Part shown: one piece after another, positions 1 through 10,129 of the stretch
Layout of the letters: every line of letters begins with the position of its first letter
Numbering within the stretch: position 1 is the stretch's first letter
NCBI GenBank assembly: GCA_017607445.1
Contig: JAEVHH010000002.1
Location: 7,532,001-7,596,000, forward strand
Direction of reading: 5' to 3'
Source: Histoplasma ohiense
Taxonomy: Eukaryota > Ascomycota > Eurotiomycetes > Onygenales > Ajellomycetaceae
DNA: 64,000 nt
Position numbers and translations under genes: made by a program
Notes under the pieces: model-generated
What the model was told of the DNA's origin: nothing
What the model saw: only the letters and a program-made list of their open reading frames with translations
Database searches by the model: none

Positions 1-418
1 GGTCCTTACGACTCTACGACGATAGAGCTATATCAAGATATACGAGGTTACATATCGGAAGGAATTCGAATAGGAAAAATAAGATATTAAATTAAGGCAG
101 TAGAAACGTATGGGTGGGAGCCCTCCATGGGGTGGCTGGCTGGCTTTCTGTTAGCTGTGCTCAACATATCTATGCTTAGAAATGAGAATCTATCATTATA
201 TGAGAAATCAAATAATTCTCTGGTGATTTCTTTTTGAACTATCAATGACATCTAAAGTCAGTTAAAACGCTAACTATAAAAGAATAACAGTATTGTATAC
301 ACAATAATGTCTGTCTCTTTTGTAAGGAAGTAGATTATATTTTTAAGAATTATCATTCCTCTTACCGAGTACATGAAACGGTGTTTTTGGCGCTGCGTCT
401 CTGGGTAATCATCGTTCC
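1..418. other. left edge, no gene seen
   Basis: AT-rich DNA with only short open frames on either strand. I see nothing that reads as a protein, RNA gene or repeat. It could be flank of a gene outside the window or flank of the decayed BTB-like fragment that follows. Confidence 0.5.
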
Positions 419-665
419 AGATGGAGGGGCGTCTTCGGGAGGTCGTCACTGTTGGTGCCAATATGAAGGAAGTAAGTAACCGTATATTCTTCTGCATTGG
501 CAAGGGTTTCTCAAGGCCTGCTGAATGTTCTTATAAAGAGTCGAATGAAAGAGGCAAAAACTGGAGGCGCTGACTGGTCAGGAGTCGATGTAGACACATT
601 CTCTCGGTTATGCGAATTGCGAATATGCCTTATTCACGAAGCTACAACCCCCCCCCACCCCGTCA
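419..665 (+). pseudogene. probable relic of a BTB/POZ-domain protein
   Basis: The plus-strand frame from 497 carries a stretch that reads like the second half of a fungal BTB domain: LLNVLIKSRMKEAK, then WSGVDVDTFSRLCE. The family pattern is 'L..L.N..MKEA....W..VDEDTF.RFCEFAYTGDY'. Directly after LCE the frame breaks: the expected E-F-A-Y block is only recovered by shifting one base (GAATTGCGAATATG), and no start or upstream BTB strand is intact. A weaker upstream match (VVTVGANMKE from about 440) is in another frame. Seen: the motif and the shift. Inferred: a decayed gene. It could be chance similarity, so confidence is moderate. Confidence 0.42.
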
Positions 666-1690
666 TTCCGACTGATCAATTGCAAATCTCCTTCCACAAA
701 GGCCACAGAAGACGCGAAAACAAAACAGAACAAAACAAACAAAACAAAACTCTATTCATTCAGGTGCTACCAAAAAAGATTTAAGGGAAAGAAAGGGAGG
801 GAACCGGAAAGGATACAATGTACAGTACAACATAGCCCACATATCCCGCAACTGGCATCCCTCACCTTGGAATACAAAAAGGTGCCGTGAAATAGTCGAG
901 GGAAAAGGAAAGAATGAATGAATGAACGAATGAATGAAAAATAAAAATAAAAATAAAAATAGGAAGTAAAAAGGGGGGATACTTATACCCGTACCTCAAA
1001 AATACAAGACTAAGGCATCCGATGATTCATCCCTTCCCACTCTCCTTAATCGACACTCTTCTCTCCCATCTCCCATGTATTCATCTGACAAAGAGGAGAA
1101 GAAAGAAAGAATGAATGAATAAAAGAAAGAAAGAAAGAAGCAAGAAGATATGTAAGATATATATAATTACACGTTTCAGTTTTCGCATTCCGAGCCCCCT
1201 GTCACAAACCCGACTAGCCATCCAGATCAACGATAGATATATATTCCATAAATTTGAGGCAAACAAACTAAGCTAGCATCCGCAGATCCAGAGGAACAGG
1301 AGAAATACAAAAGCAAATGAAAAAGAATGAAAGGATCATAAAAGTAGGGAGCAGAAAACTGGAAGAAATGTACCAGGGAGAGAGAACAGCCGACGTAAAC
1401 ATGTGGTGATGCAAAGATTGAAAGAGGAGGGGTAGAGTAGATAAAATTAGCGGGTTTTTATTGTACTTTATTTTGTATTTCCTCCTTTGAAGGTGATTGA
1501 TTTGTCAAGATTGAATGTGGTGTGCAATAAAATATCTTTATCCAAATTTTGGAGGTCATGATGTTTCCGATCAGATACGATAACCCTGGGTTGATCTGGG
1601 CTTAATATAACGCTGGTTGGGTTTGGTCAAGAGGTCCAATTCCCCAGGAGTATTTTGCACCGTTCGGAGGGGATGGGAATGTTCAAACGT
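666..1690. other. intergenic, microsatellites only
   Basis: Holds A-rich low-complexity DNA, including AAAC-type repeats near 720-750, AATG/GAATG repeats near 910-940 and 1108-1135, and AAAAT repeats near 940-960. No convincing gene. The right part should contain the 3' untranslated region of vma3, which lies on the minus strand. Confidence 0.6.
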
Positions 1691-2925
1691 TTAACACCCG
1701 GCATCAAGCTTGGAGTGTGAGTTCATCAGGAGAGCTACGATAAGGCCGTACAGACCTGTATTGAATCACATATGGTTAGGACCACGAACAAGAGGTTTTT
1801 GAAAATGACGTTGTGTGGAGGGTCAATGAACAGAGATTGGCAAGGGTGGGGGGCTGTTGGACGAAGCAAGCAAGGAAGAAATCACAAACCCAACACTTCA
1901 GCGAAAATGAGAATCAAGATCATCGCGACGAAAAGTCTGCTTTGTTGAGCTGTTCCTCTGATACCAGCATCTCCAACAATTCCAATCGCAAAACTATAAC
2001 AAAACATCATTAGTTGCAACTTCTGCTTCTAGCTTTGGTTTCAAGACGGTTATCTTGATTCAGATTAGGAAAACATACCCAGCAGCCAAACCGGACAGCC
2101 CAACAGACAATCCAGCACCCAGTTGAATGAATCCAGTAAAAAGCGAGATCTTGGGTTTTAGATCATTGGCAATAAGCACTGCCACGACCAATCCGTAAAT
2201 AGCAATGATACCAGCCATGACAATGGGGACGATATCTGTTTGTAGCCGCAGGACAAGCATGAGTTAGCCACTTAAACATTTTGCATATATATATAAAGCA
2301 TGTCAACGCAGTGCACATCGTGTCGCCGGGGGGTAGAATCTGCCGTTATGTCTTCAACACCTGATCTTGGCAGATGGCTCCTGCAAATTCTTCTCTCGGG
2401 AAGAGAACAACGAATTAATTTTCCACGCAAAGATATAGAAAACCTTACTTTTGACCATCAGGTCAGGTCGCAGGACGGAGGTCGCGCAGACACCAACGCC
2501 TGATTTGGCAGTTCCATAGGCAGCACCAAGACATGTGAAGACGATGGCGCAAGCGCAGCCCATAACACCGAAAAACGGCTATAGGGGTTTGATTTCGGGT
2601 CTACTATTAGCATCTTGTGGTGGTATATTTGAGAGGTTCATGGTAGGCAATGGGGAGCTGAGGATGTCTCAACAAAATAGCCAATTTCGCTGGTTTCCCT
2701 CTGCGTCCATCAAGGAACATGGTGTGAAGATATAGAGGACAGATAGTTGGACATACCGCGTAAACGGGACTAGAAGTGGAAATGGATAAGATTAGCATGA
2801 TGCCCTACAGTAAGCAGGATACCTTAATTGCTGAAGCATCTCAAACCCAACACCCTTGGGTGTGCTGTATGCATCGATGAAGTGGACCTTGATAACACGA
2901 CAGCTTACCAAAGATCTGAAGACAT
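1691..2925 (-). CDS. vma3: V-type H+-ATPase proteolipid subunit c
   Basis: Proton-carrying c subunit of the membrane V0 ring of the vacuolar ATPase. Six exons (minus strand): 2909-2925, 2757-2769, 2449-2578, 2079-2235, 1890-1993, 1691-1755. They total 486 nt and encode 161 residues, the usual length. The start is MSSDLCPVYAPFFGVMG, matching the family N-terminus. Four hydrophobic helices follow, with GAAYGTAKSGVG in the first pair and GLAAGFAIGIVGDAG in the second. The proton-binding glutamate is in IFAEVLGLYG, about residue 138 (Glu137 in yeast Vma3). All introns are GT-AG and in phase. Exon 1 is only 17 nt and exon 2 only 13 nt, so ORF-based annotation would miss the N-terminus. Paralogues vma11 and vma16 differ in length and termini, so vma3 is the best name. 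Confidence 0.95.
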
Positions 2926-3330
2926 TTTGGGAGAGTGACTGTGAGTTTGGCGGAATGAGTTCTCCCGGGTATAGGTATATATGAAGGGATCCGGATAGCA
3001 ATGGGAGTCTCGCAGCAGAGCTTGGGGTGATGGGTTTCTTCGTGGGCTTGTAGGAGGTTTGGTTTGACGTTTGAAGCTTTGAGGCTTCAATGTTCGTTTG
3101 GCTGGGGCAGGCCGGTGGTTGCCGGGAAGGGCTTAGTGCAATATCACGTGGTGTAGAGTCACATGATACTCTCCGTTGAGTGCTGTGTACTCCGTAGAAG
3201 GTTTGAATACGATGGATAGCTTATACAGGCGGGTAGTCATGCTGTGAAACTAGAGATTATACGTGGAAATGCACTTGGGCTTTATATTCTATGATATCGT
3301 ACACAAAAGTCTGCCTGACCATGCGCAACT
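2926..3330. other. upstream region of vma3
   Basis: Lies between the vma3 start and the stop of the next minus-strand gene, so it should hold the vma3 promoter and the 3' end of the neighbour. It contains one TACTCCGTA word (3188-3196). Nothing else is recognisable. Confidence 0.5.
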
Positions 3331-5481
3331 CTACGCTGCGACTTGCGCATCCACACACCCAACCATGATTCTCGAGCCGGGAACATCGATTTTAGTCCCC
3401 TGCACCAGTGGCCCAGGGCATCGGCGTGCCCCGTCAGAAACTACCGCATCAAATACAGAATAGGTTAGGCCCTTCTCTGACAGTGCTCCAAAATGGCTTG
3501 GCACCACCAGGACTACACCGTCGCCGTGGCCTGGAAAAGCCGAGCCAAAGCCCTTACCAGTATCAAGTGTTCCCTTACCCCCGACCTCCGGCCAACTCGC
3601 ATCAGAAGAAGGAATGACCCCAAACGAAACTTGCGATGCTCGTTTCTCCCGACGGCCAGTTTCAAAAACACCAGGCTCCTCCCTCTCTGCCACCGTCGCC
3701 GGCGACGCCCGCGGGCTATCCAACAAGGCAACCAGAAACTGCACAACATCCCCCTCCTTCGCGATCTCTGACATATCAGTCGTGAGGCGTCCATCCTTAA
3801 ACCGTACCGACCCCAGATCAGCCTCATCGGACGCGCACGCCATCAGCTCACCTCCCGCATCCGCGCCGCCCTCCCTTGCCGCTGGACAAGAGCCCGAACC
3901 CATCTCTTCAAAGAAGAGTTCGGGGACGGGACGACCGCGCCCAAAGCCTGCGGCGGCCGTGTCTCCGCCGGTCTGATAGCTGTATTCAGGGTCCAGAGAT
4001 AGAAGCCCTTGCTTCTTACCCCACCCTCCTCCGCCGCTCACGACACGGTGGAGTCTGGTGCCGCCGTTGATGGCGGCGAGCGGATCGACAGTAGATCCAG
4101 CATTGGCCCCACCGGTGCTGCTGTTGGGATTGGCATCTCCATCTGCAGACACAGACGTGCCTGACGCAACGAGAAGTTCGGCCTGCGATGCAGCCGGCCG
4201 CACTGAAGCCCAGACGGCCACTCGCTGGTTCTGCAAGTTGTTTGCTTTGAGGTAGGCTGGCAGCGCTTTCTCCAGCTCGGCCGACGCGTGGATCGTCGTC
4301 GAGCTGGATGCGTCGTCCTTGCAGCGGCGGAGCTGGCTGATGATATTCCCCATGCTCGTGACTATCTCCCGCGGCCTCGTAACTGGGTAGAGGGGCAAGC
4401 GTGCAGTGACAGTGTGAGACTCCGTTGCACTTTCGATCCGGCAGTTAAGGAGATTGTATTCCTTGTCTAGCGTTAGGGTAGTTGAGGTAGGGTTTGGGGA
4501 GGGATGCGAGCTGTAGCGCCAGCGCGACGCAAGCATGGTGCGTGGTTTGCCATTGAGGAAGAGGGTGTCGGCCAGTCGAACACCAACTTCGGCGAAGGTG
4601 GTTGCAGCCGTGGAGGCCTGTTTCGCAGGTAGTTGGCGATACAGATAGGATAACGTAGGCTCCGTTTCAGGAGTAGACATGTCTCGTCTTTGTAGCGAGT
4701 GGGCCACCTCAGCGGCCAGAGCATCGCTGTTCGCGAGGAAGAGAGATACCCCTTCGCACCCTGATAGTTCATCCCGGCCTCCTTCTCCTTCCGGTGGAAT
4801 TGGTGTTGTGCTGGGAAGGGGCAGTTTATCCACAACCGCTGCCACGGAATAGACGAAGCTGACCTCCTCCCCACTGGAGGTCGCGTGCGGCGTATTCTGG
4901 AAAATGTGCGTAATCGACTCGCATAGAAACGAGTGGGGTTGAACTATCCAAGAAGCGAACGCGGGCGTCACGAGCAAGATGGGGATCGTGCGGGAAATGT
5001 TGCCATTGCACGGAAGGGTTGGTAATTTCGATATGATATCCGATGGCAGCTATATCCGCACCAGAGTTAAAGAGGTTAATAGAGTAAAATTTAAAATTAA
5101 AATAAATAGACTGACCACCCGCGCCGGATCCCTTATAAACAGAGAGGCACTCCTAGCATCCACCCCCATCTTCATCCGCACCTCAGAACACAAACCCCGT
5201 CTTTGCTGAAGCGCATATCCATACCCGTAGCCAGAACGACGACCGCGAGTATGAGCTTGATCACTCTCCCTCGGTTTCACCCGTGTCCACATCCCCAGCA
5301 CACCACTGCTCCTGCTCCTGCTCCTGCTCCTGCAGCAGCAGCTGTAGCTGTCGCCCCGCACGCAGAAGCCCAATCGCGAAACCGCCGCGGCAGCACCATT
5401 ATACAGCAACGAGCTACCGCCACCCAAGCGCTGGGGAGTCACAGCTCGGCCAGAGAGGCATTGTGGGAGGAGCGTGGACAT
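3331..5481 (-). CDS. conserved fungal protein of unknown function, probable mitochondrial targeting
   Basis: Two exons: 5116-5481 and 3331-5049 (phase 0, donor GTCAGT, acceptor ATATAG), giving 694 residues. I do not recognise a named family. The N-terminal ~120 residues are rich in Arg, Ser, Ala and Gly with almost no acid (e.g. CLSGRAVTPQRLGGG, then LQQRRGLCSEVRMK), which fits a cleavable mitochondrial presequence. The second exon starts with a hydrophobic strand (IPILLVTPAFASWIV). The most conserved-looking part is VSGGGGWGKKQGLLSLDP, preceded by LPLYPVTRPREIV and SMGNIISQL. I believe I have seen these in uncharacterised Pezizomycotina proteins. A remote relation to FIST-type domains is possible but not supported by any residue I can point to. 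Exon 1 contains an Arg-Ser dipeptide repeat from a CTGCTC repeat. The CDS is GC-rich compared with its flanks. Confidence 0.75.
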
Positions 5482-6911
5482 GTAAAAGGGGGAGACGCGT
5501 GGGAGGGGTTCTCTGATTCTTGCAGATGGATTGTGCGGAACGCAAGGCAGCTGTGGGTGGTGGCACCCAGCGAGTTGGTTCTGTAGCTGGATCCTGACAA
5601 TGCCTGGGATTAGTTAGCGTTCGTGCCAAGCCGTGGCGGTCTTGGATATTCAGATCTTTGTCATCTTTACGAGTTAACTAACTAGAACTTGTGGCCCTGT
5701 TGGACCGTGATATAAAAGTATCGATGATACCGATAAGTTGTAGATTGAATTCCAGTGGGGGTTCAACGGCGATGGTGGTTGTAGGTAGATAACTACCGGC
5801 CAGTAGGTGCTACTAGTAATGATCGAGCTACATCGCGAGCAATTCTCCTGGGACACAAACAACACCAACACACCTTGAACGAGCTGTTTTGTGGACGATA
5901 GATGGGATGGGCCTTTCATCAGACACCAAGGTGCAACTCATTAGCTATCACTGCGAGGTATGGCGACTTGCGAGGTTGTATGGAGGAACTACATACATCG
6001 TGGCGGCTCTTCAGGTGTTACTACAGCCGTTCTCTAGTTATAAACGTTGACCCCATTCATGTTTTTATTCCTTCGAATTCGAAACACTCCAGAAGCGGAA
6101 GAGAAGCCGAGGCCAGGCAACAGTCTCGATTGATCCTCAACCTTCCTCGTCAGCGAGTTCTGCTCTGCTCTGCTCTGCTCTGCTCTGCTCTGCTCTGCTC
6201 TGCGTCCGCCTTCACCGTCGCCGGATGACTCGACGCAACGTCGCACGGCAGCAACCGCTGGCGGTGGCGGCGCTATGACGTCGGCCGGGGCAAGGCATAT
6301 CATCATCATCATCACCATCACCATCACCATCCTCGCCTCCACGTCGGATGATCAGGTTCTCAGGGGGATGGTATATACCATTGCATTTGTATGCGCTACA
6401 AGAGAGACAGTGTACTCCGTAGAATACCAGTAACTCCAATCACGTCGTGGAAAGAATGAATGAAAGAATGAATGAATAAATGAACGAACGAATGAATAGT
6501 CTGGAATCTGCGGCCAGAATCAAGGCTTTGCAGGGCTGCGCCAACTAGCAGACTAGCAGAGGATGACGACGGTGTTTGTCAATTTTTCGCAATTTTTCGC
6601 AGGTCGACTTGGAAGAAAAAGAAATTCCTTGTTCTCTTTGTCATTGCTGGGTCCCAGGGCTTGTTCGGCTATCCCGCTGGCTGCCTTCTTCCTGCGCTGT
6701 CTTTCCCGGTTTCCTTTAAATAGCGGACTTTGCCTCCTCCCGTCGCCCTGTTTTCCTCTTTTCTTCCGCCACGCTTCTCAAGTTCTTTTTTTTTTTTTTT
6801 TCTCCCACGACCCAGCAAAACGAAGGTTGAAACAGAAATAGTACAAATATCACTCATCGCCGTCGTCGCATACCGTTGCATCCTTGTCTGTCTGCCAGCA
6901 GCCCCGCCACC
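5482..6911. other. intergenic; (TGCTC)8 repeat and pmp3 upstream region
   Basis: No gene found. It contains the pentanucleotide array (TGCTC)8 at 6161-6200, an ATC/CACCAT repeat at about 6296-6332, a TACTCCGTA word (6413-6421), AATG repeats at 6455-6500 and a pyrimidine-rich stretch with T16 just upstream of pmp3 that is probably its promoter and 5' leader. Confidence 0.55.
6161..6200. repeat. (TGCTC)8 pentanucleotide microsatellite
   Basis: Eight perfect tandem copies of a 5-bp unit in a non-coding stretch. Likely length-polymorphic between strains. Confidence 0.9.
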
Positions 6912-7351
6912 ATGCCGTTCACCGCATCGTGAGTGTTTCCTCCTCCTCTCCGCTCGCTTCCGGTTCTGTCTGTCCCACAGCTATGAAAAACATGGGAAAA
7001 TATCAATAAATTTAATTAATTTAATTAATTGGAATATCTACTTGTCTGCTAACATACACCGTCCAACCCGTATACAGCGACATCTGCAAAATCATCCTCG
7101 CCATCATCCTGCCTCCATTGGGCGTCTTCCTCGAACGCGGCTGTGGCGCAGATCTGCTCATCAACATCTGTCTGACCATCCTGGGCTACATCCCCGGCAT
7201 CATCCATGCGCTGTAAGTTTCTTGGCTCTTGGCTCTTTCTCTGCTATATATCCTTATATATATATATTCATTTATCTATCAATATGTGCGACAACACCAC
7301 CGCTAACCCGCTCCCCTTTCCTCGTGCAGGTACATCATTCTCAAATACTAG
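6912..7351 (+). CDS. pmp3: Pmp3/UPF0057 small plasma-membrane proteolipid
   Basis: Small hydrophobic plasma-membrane protein. The yeast homologue limits membrane hyperpolarisation and cation uptake under salt stress. Three exons: 6912-6928, 7078-7212 and 7330-7351, total 174 nt and 57 residues, the normal length (yeast 55). The protein starts MPFTASDICKIILAIILPP, then GVFLERGCGADLLIN, and ends GIIHALYIILKY. It has two membrane helices joined by the conserved F-L-x-R-G-C/W loop. Donors are GTGAGT and GTAAGT, acceptors TACAG and TGCAG, and all phases agree. The first and last exons are only 17 and 22 nt. The long C/T-rich leader upstream is typical of a highly expressed fungal gene. Confidence 0.96.
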
Positions 7352-8119
7352 TGCTAGCCGTGTGATGGTATGATGCTGTTTCCTCCGGCCGGTTGAACCG
7401 CATCGCATCGCATCGCATCGCATCCCTTCCCTTTCTTCAACCCCATTCCCGATCCCATCTTTTTCCCTTTTTCCCTTTTCCGTTTTCGCACCTGGCTGCT
7501 CAAACGGCCAGCATCCCCACGGCAATGAAGACTCTCCCCGACGAATCCGTTTGCGGCCTCGGTGGGGCTCTCAATTCTTGAAACAGCTCTCCCCCGTTCC
7601 TTTGTCGTTCGATGTTGTGTATTTCAAAGCAGTGGTGCGCCACACCCGAAACAGAAGTTCATGGGCGGTGGAGGAGAGGAGAGGAGAGGAGAGGAGAGGA
7701 TAGGAGAGGATAGGATAGAAGCCTGATGGGAAACGTGTCTCTTGAGGTTGTTTTTCTCGTATCATTGTTCATATCACGAATTGCATCGACTATGATCTCC
7801 CCCCTTTTTCCCCCCTTTTTGGTCGGGGCGGTGAAATGACTATGTCCTTGTTTTCGAACTGAATGTATATAATTTTCCTTTTGAGTTCTTTTTTCCCTCC
7901 ATTTTGTTTTGAACGGCCAAAACTTTTCCTCTTTTCTATTTTCTACGCCTCAATGATACCAGTTCTTTCCTCTCCGTTCTACCTGATATTCTAAGAGCGC
8001 TACGTTAGTTCATCCAAACCTTTTCCTCTTTCCGGTTTTCCTTTTTTTCCCTTTTTCCTTTTTCTTTTTTTTTTTTCCCATCTCCATCCAACTGCATTCC
8101 CCATGGTTCCAGCGAAGAC

Positions 8120-8120
<1 letters not shown>

Positions 8121-8158
<38 letters not shown>
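8121..8158. repeat. A38 homopolymer run
   Basis: Uninterrupted A run in intergenic DNA, flanked by T-rich sequence on the left. No target-site duplication or upstream coding remnant is visible, so it is not obviously a retro-insertion tail. Confidence 0.9.
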
Positions 8159-8160
<2 letters not shown>

Positions 8161-8323
8161 AAACACACAAAAACACAAAAACGAGGGCTCAGCAGGCTTA
8201 CCCTCATCCCACTCCTCGTCCTCCCTTCACCTGGTTTACCCGTTGATTCACATCATCATTTCATGAAATCCCCCCTTTGCACTCCTGCGGTCGCACCGGA
8301 GACATGAGAAATTTTGCTCTGTT

Positions 8324-8360
8324 CTCGCCCCTCGCCCCTCGCCCCTCGCCCCTCGCCCCT
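8324..8360. repeat. CTCGCCC heptanucleotide minisatellite
   Basis: About five perfect tandem copies of a 7-bp C-rich unit in non-coding DNA. Confidence 0.85.
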
Positions 8361-8517
8361 GTGTCTTTTATTCAATCAATTTCTGACACCCTTCGCGTCT
8401 TGGTTTGGATTTCCTTCCTGGGTTGATTGATTGATTATCTGAATCGTCGATTGTACAGTACCAGTATCGCCTAGTTAACAGATAATGCGCAGATGAGGGT
8501 TTTGATTGTAGTGTATA

Positions 8518-8533
8518 TACTCCGTACTCCGTA
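8518..8533. repeat. tandem TACTCCGTA word
   Basis: Two overlapping copies of TACTCCGTA share a TA. The same word, or its complement TACGGAGTA, recurs singly in at least six other intergenic places in the window (see findings). Confidence 0.8.
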
Positions 8534-10129
8534 TATGTGGTGTGCCCGGGGCTGACCTCATAAGCAACTAGTACAGGGTAAGCCGCCCACAGCCACCCGA
8601 GTTTAATTCCCAATGCCATGCACGGGCGATCTGGAGCTCTCGGCGCACCCGCAGAACGTAACGGGGGGCTGAAGCCGTGCAGACGTCTGCAGATTCACGG
8701 GTCCAACACATCATGTCCTGTTCTTCAAGAAGGAAGTCTCCCCGGCGGCCAACCGATCAGGTGATGTCATCCCACCACGTGACTCCAGTGTAGCCGCCGA
8801 ACAACTCCACGCTCTGAAACGAGGCTGTTTCTTTCTGATTCCACTTCTGGCATCCTGGAACGTTGGATCTTGGGATTCCAACATACCACGGCGCTTAAAA
8901 GGCACGCAGTGCAAGGCCACTCGCAGCCAACGATGCTGCGCTGCGTTGCTGTATCTGCGGCGTTTCAAACACGGCGCTAGGCTTCTGCTCCTCCTCCTCC
9001 TCCTCCTCCTCCTCCTGCTGCTGCTTCTAGCTCCTGTCTCTGCTGGCTCGAGTCGCTGATGGCCGGCATGCTCCCTTCCTATAGGGCGATGTCGATGGCG
9101 ATTATGGGATGGAGAGGGTGATTTTATGTTTTGTGATGGCCCGGTGGCCTCCACAGCTAGGATGGGCAGTTGAAAGCGCCCGTGCCATGCTCGTGTTCTT
9201 TGCGCCTGCTCTCTCCCTCTCCCTCTTGTCGAGTCAGATTGCTGGCGGCATGTAGAAGCCCAGAGTTTCATTTGCTGAATCACTGGAGGTGGCTCTTGTG
9301 GGGGGAGGGAAGTGTTTGCTGCAGTTTTGGAGATGCAGATATCCACTGTCTCTCCGTCTGGGCTTTCTTGCTTTCTTTCTTTTTTTTTTTTTTTGTTTTA
9401 TTCTCTCTCTTTTCTTCTTGGATCCTGACTATGTTCGGGTAACAATGCTCTTAACTGGCACTGTTTGAATATCCACTCTTTTCTGAAGAAGGGTGGCGGT
9501 TCGCTGCTGGGTTCTTCAAACATCGCGTTCCCCCTCGCCCTCACGCGCTTCCTATCTGGAGGGGGTGGGGTCTTCTTCATGATAGTTGTTTATTATTTGC
9601 CTTTCTATATTATTTTTTATTGTGCTTGCCCACCTTTGCTTCCTTTCCTGATTGTTCTGTTTCCCTCCCTTGTTTTGTTTCCATTTCTGCTTGATTCTCT
9701 TTGGTAACGCAGTTTTTCTGCGCTACGATTTTGCATCAACAGGGTTTCTACGCCCTTGTATGCTCATATATTTCCAGTATTTCCTACCATTTCATTCTTG
9801 GGATTTCACATTGCTTATTTATCCGTTCCGATATTCCGTCGTGGGGAAAGCCGGTTTCTATTCCTGTGCGAATGGTTGTAGCATGATGATGAGCCGACCC
9901 AAGTGAATCTAGAAGGATCGTTGCCGGACAGCTTGGACTGGTTTGAATTGGTATGTCCCTATGGGAAACGCAAATGCGCTTTTTGGATGTCACTTCTGTG
10001 AGACTTGGTGGTCTCTAATCCTTACTTTCATCGTGACATTGTTGCCATAGCCCTTTCAACCATTGCCTCTAACTACATCCGCTCTCCATTTTGTGCATCC
10101 ATAATATATACAACATACAGTGACGTTCA

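Larger units (their letters stand above)
7352..10129. other. intergenic; homopolymers and minisatellite
   Basis: No supported gene in 2.8 kb. The left end should be pmp3 3' UTR. It contains an A38 run (8121-8158), a CTCGCCC heptamer array (8324-8360), tandem TACTCCGTA words (8518-8533), a CTC triplet run (8989-9016) and a T-rich stretch to about 9720. A minus-strand open frame at 8711-9346 is Arg-rich low complexity and was rejected. The last ~300 bp should be the promoter of the CFEM gene. Confidence 0.55.

Noticed and set aside
6161..6200. Regular repeats considered as a CRISPR-like or satellite array
   Set aside because: Units are 5 bp with no spacers; a plain microsatellite in a eukaryotic genome. 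The same holds for 8324-8360 and 27435-27485.
8121..8158. A38 run considered as the tail of a retroposed gene
   Set aside because: No coding remnant upstream and no flanking target-site duplication could be seen.
8711..9346. 211-codon minus-strand open frame
   Set aside because: Arg run comes from a CTC triplet repeat; no conserved motif, no ATG-supported start context, no splice partners.
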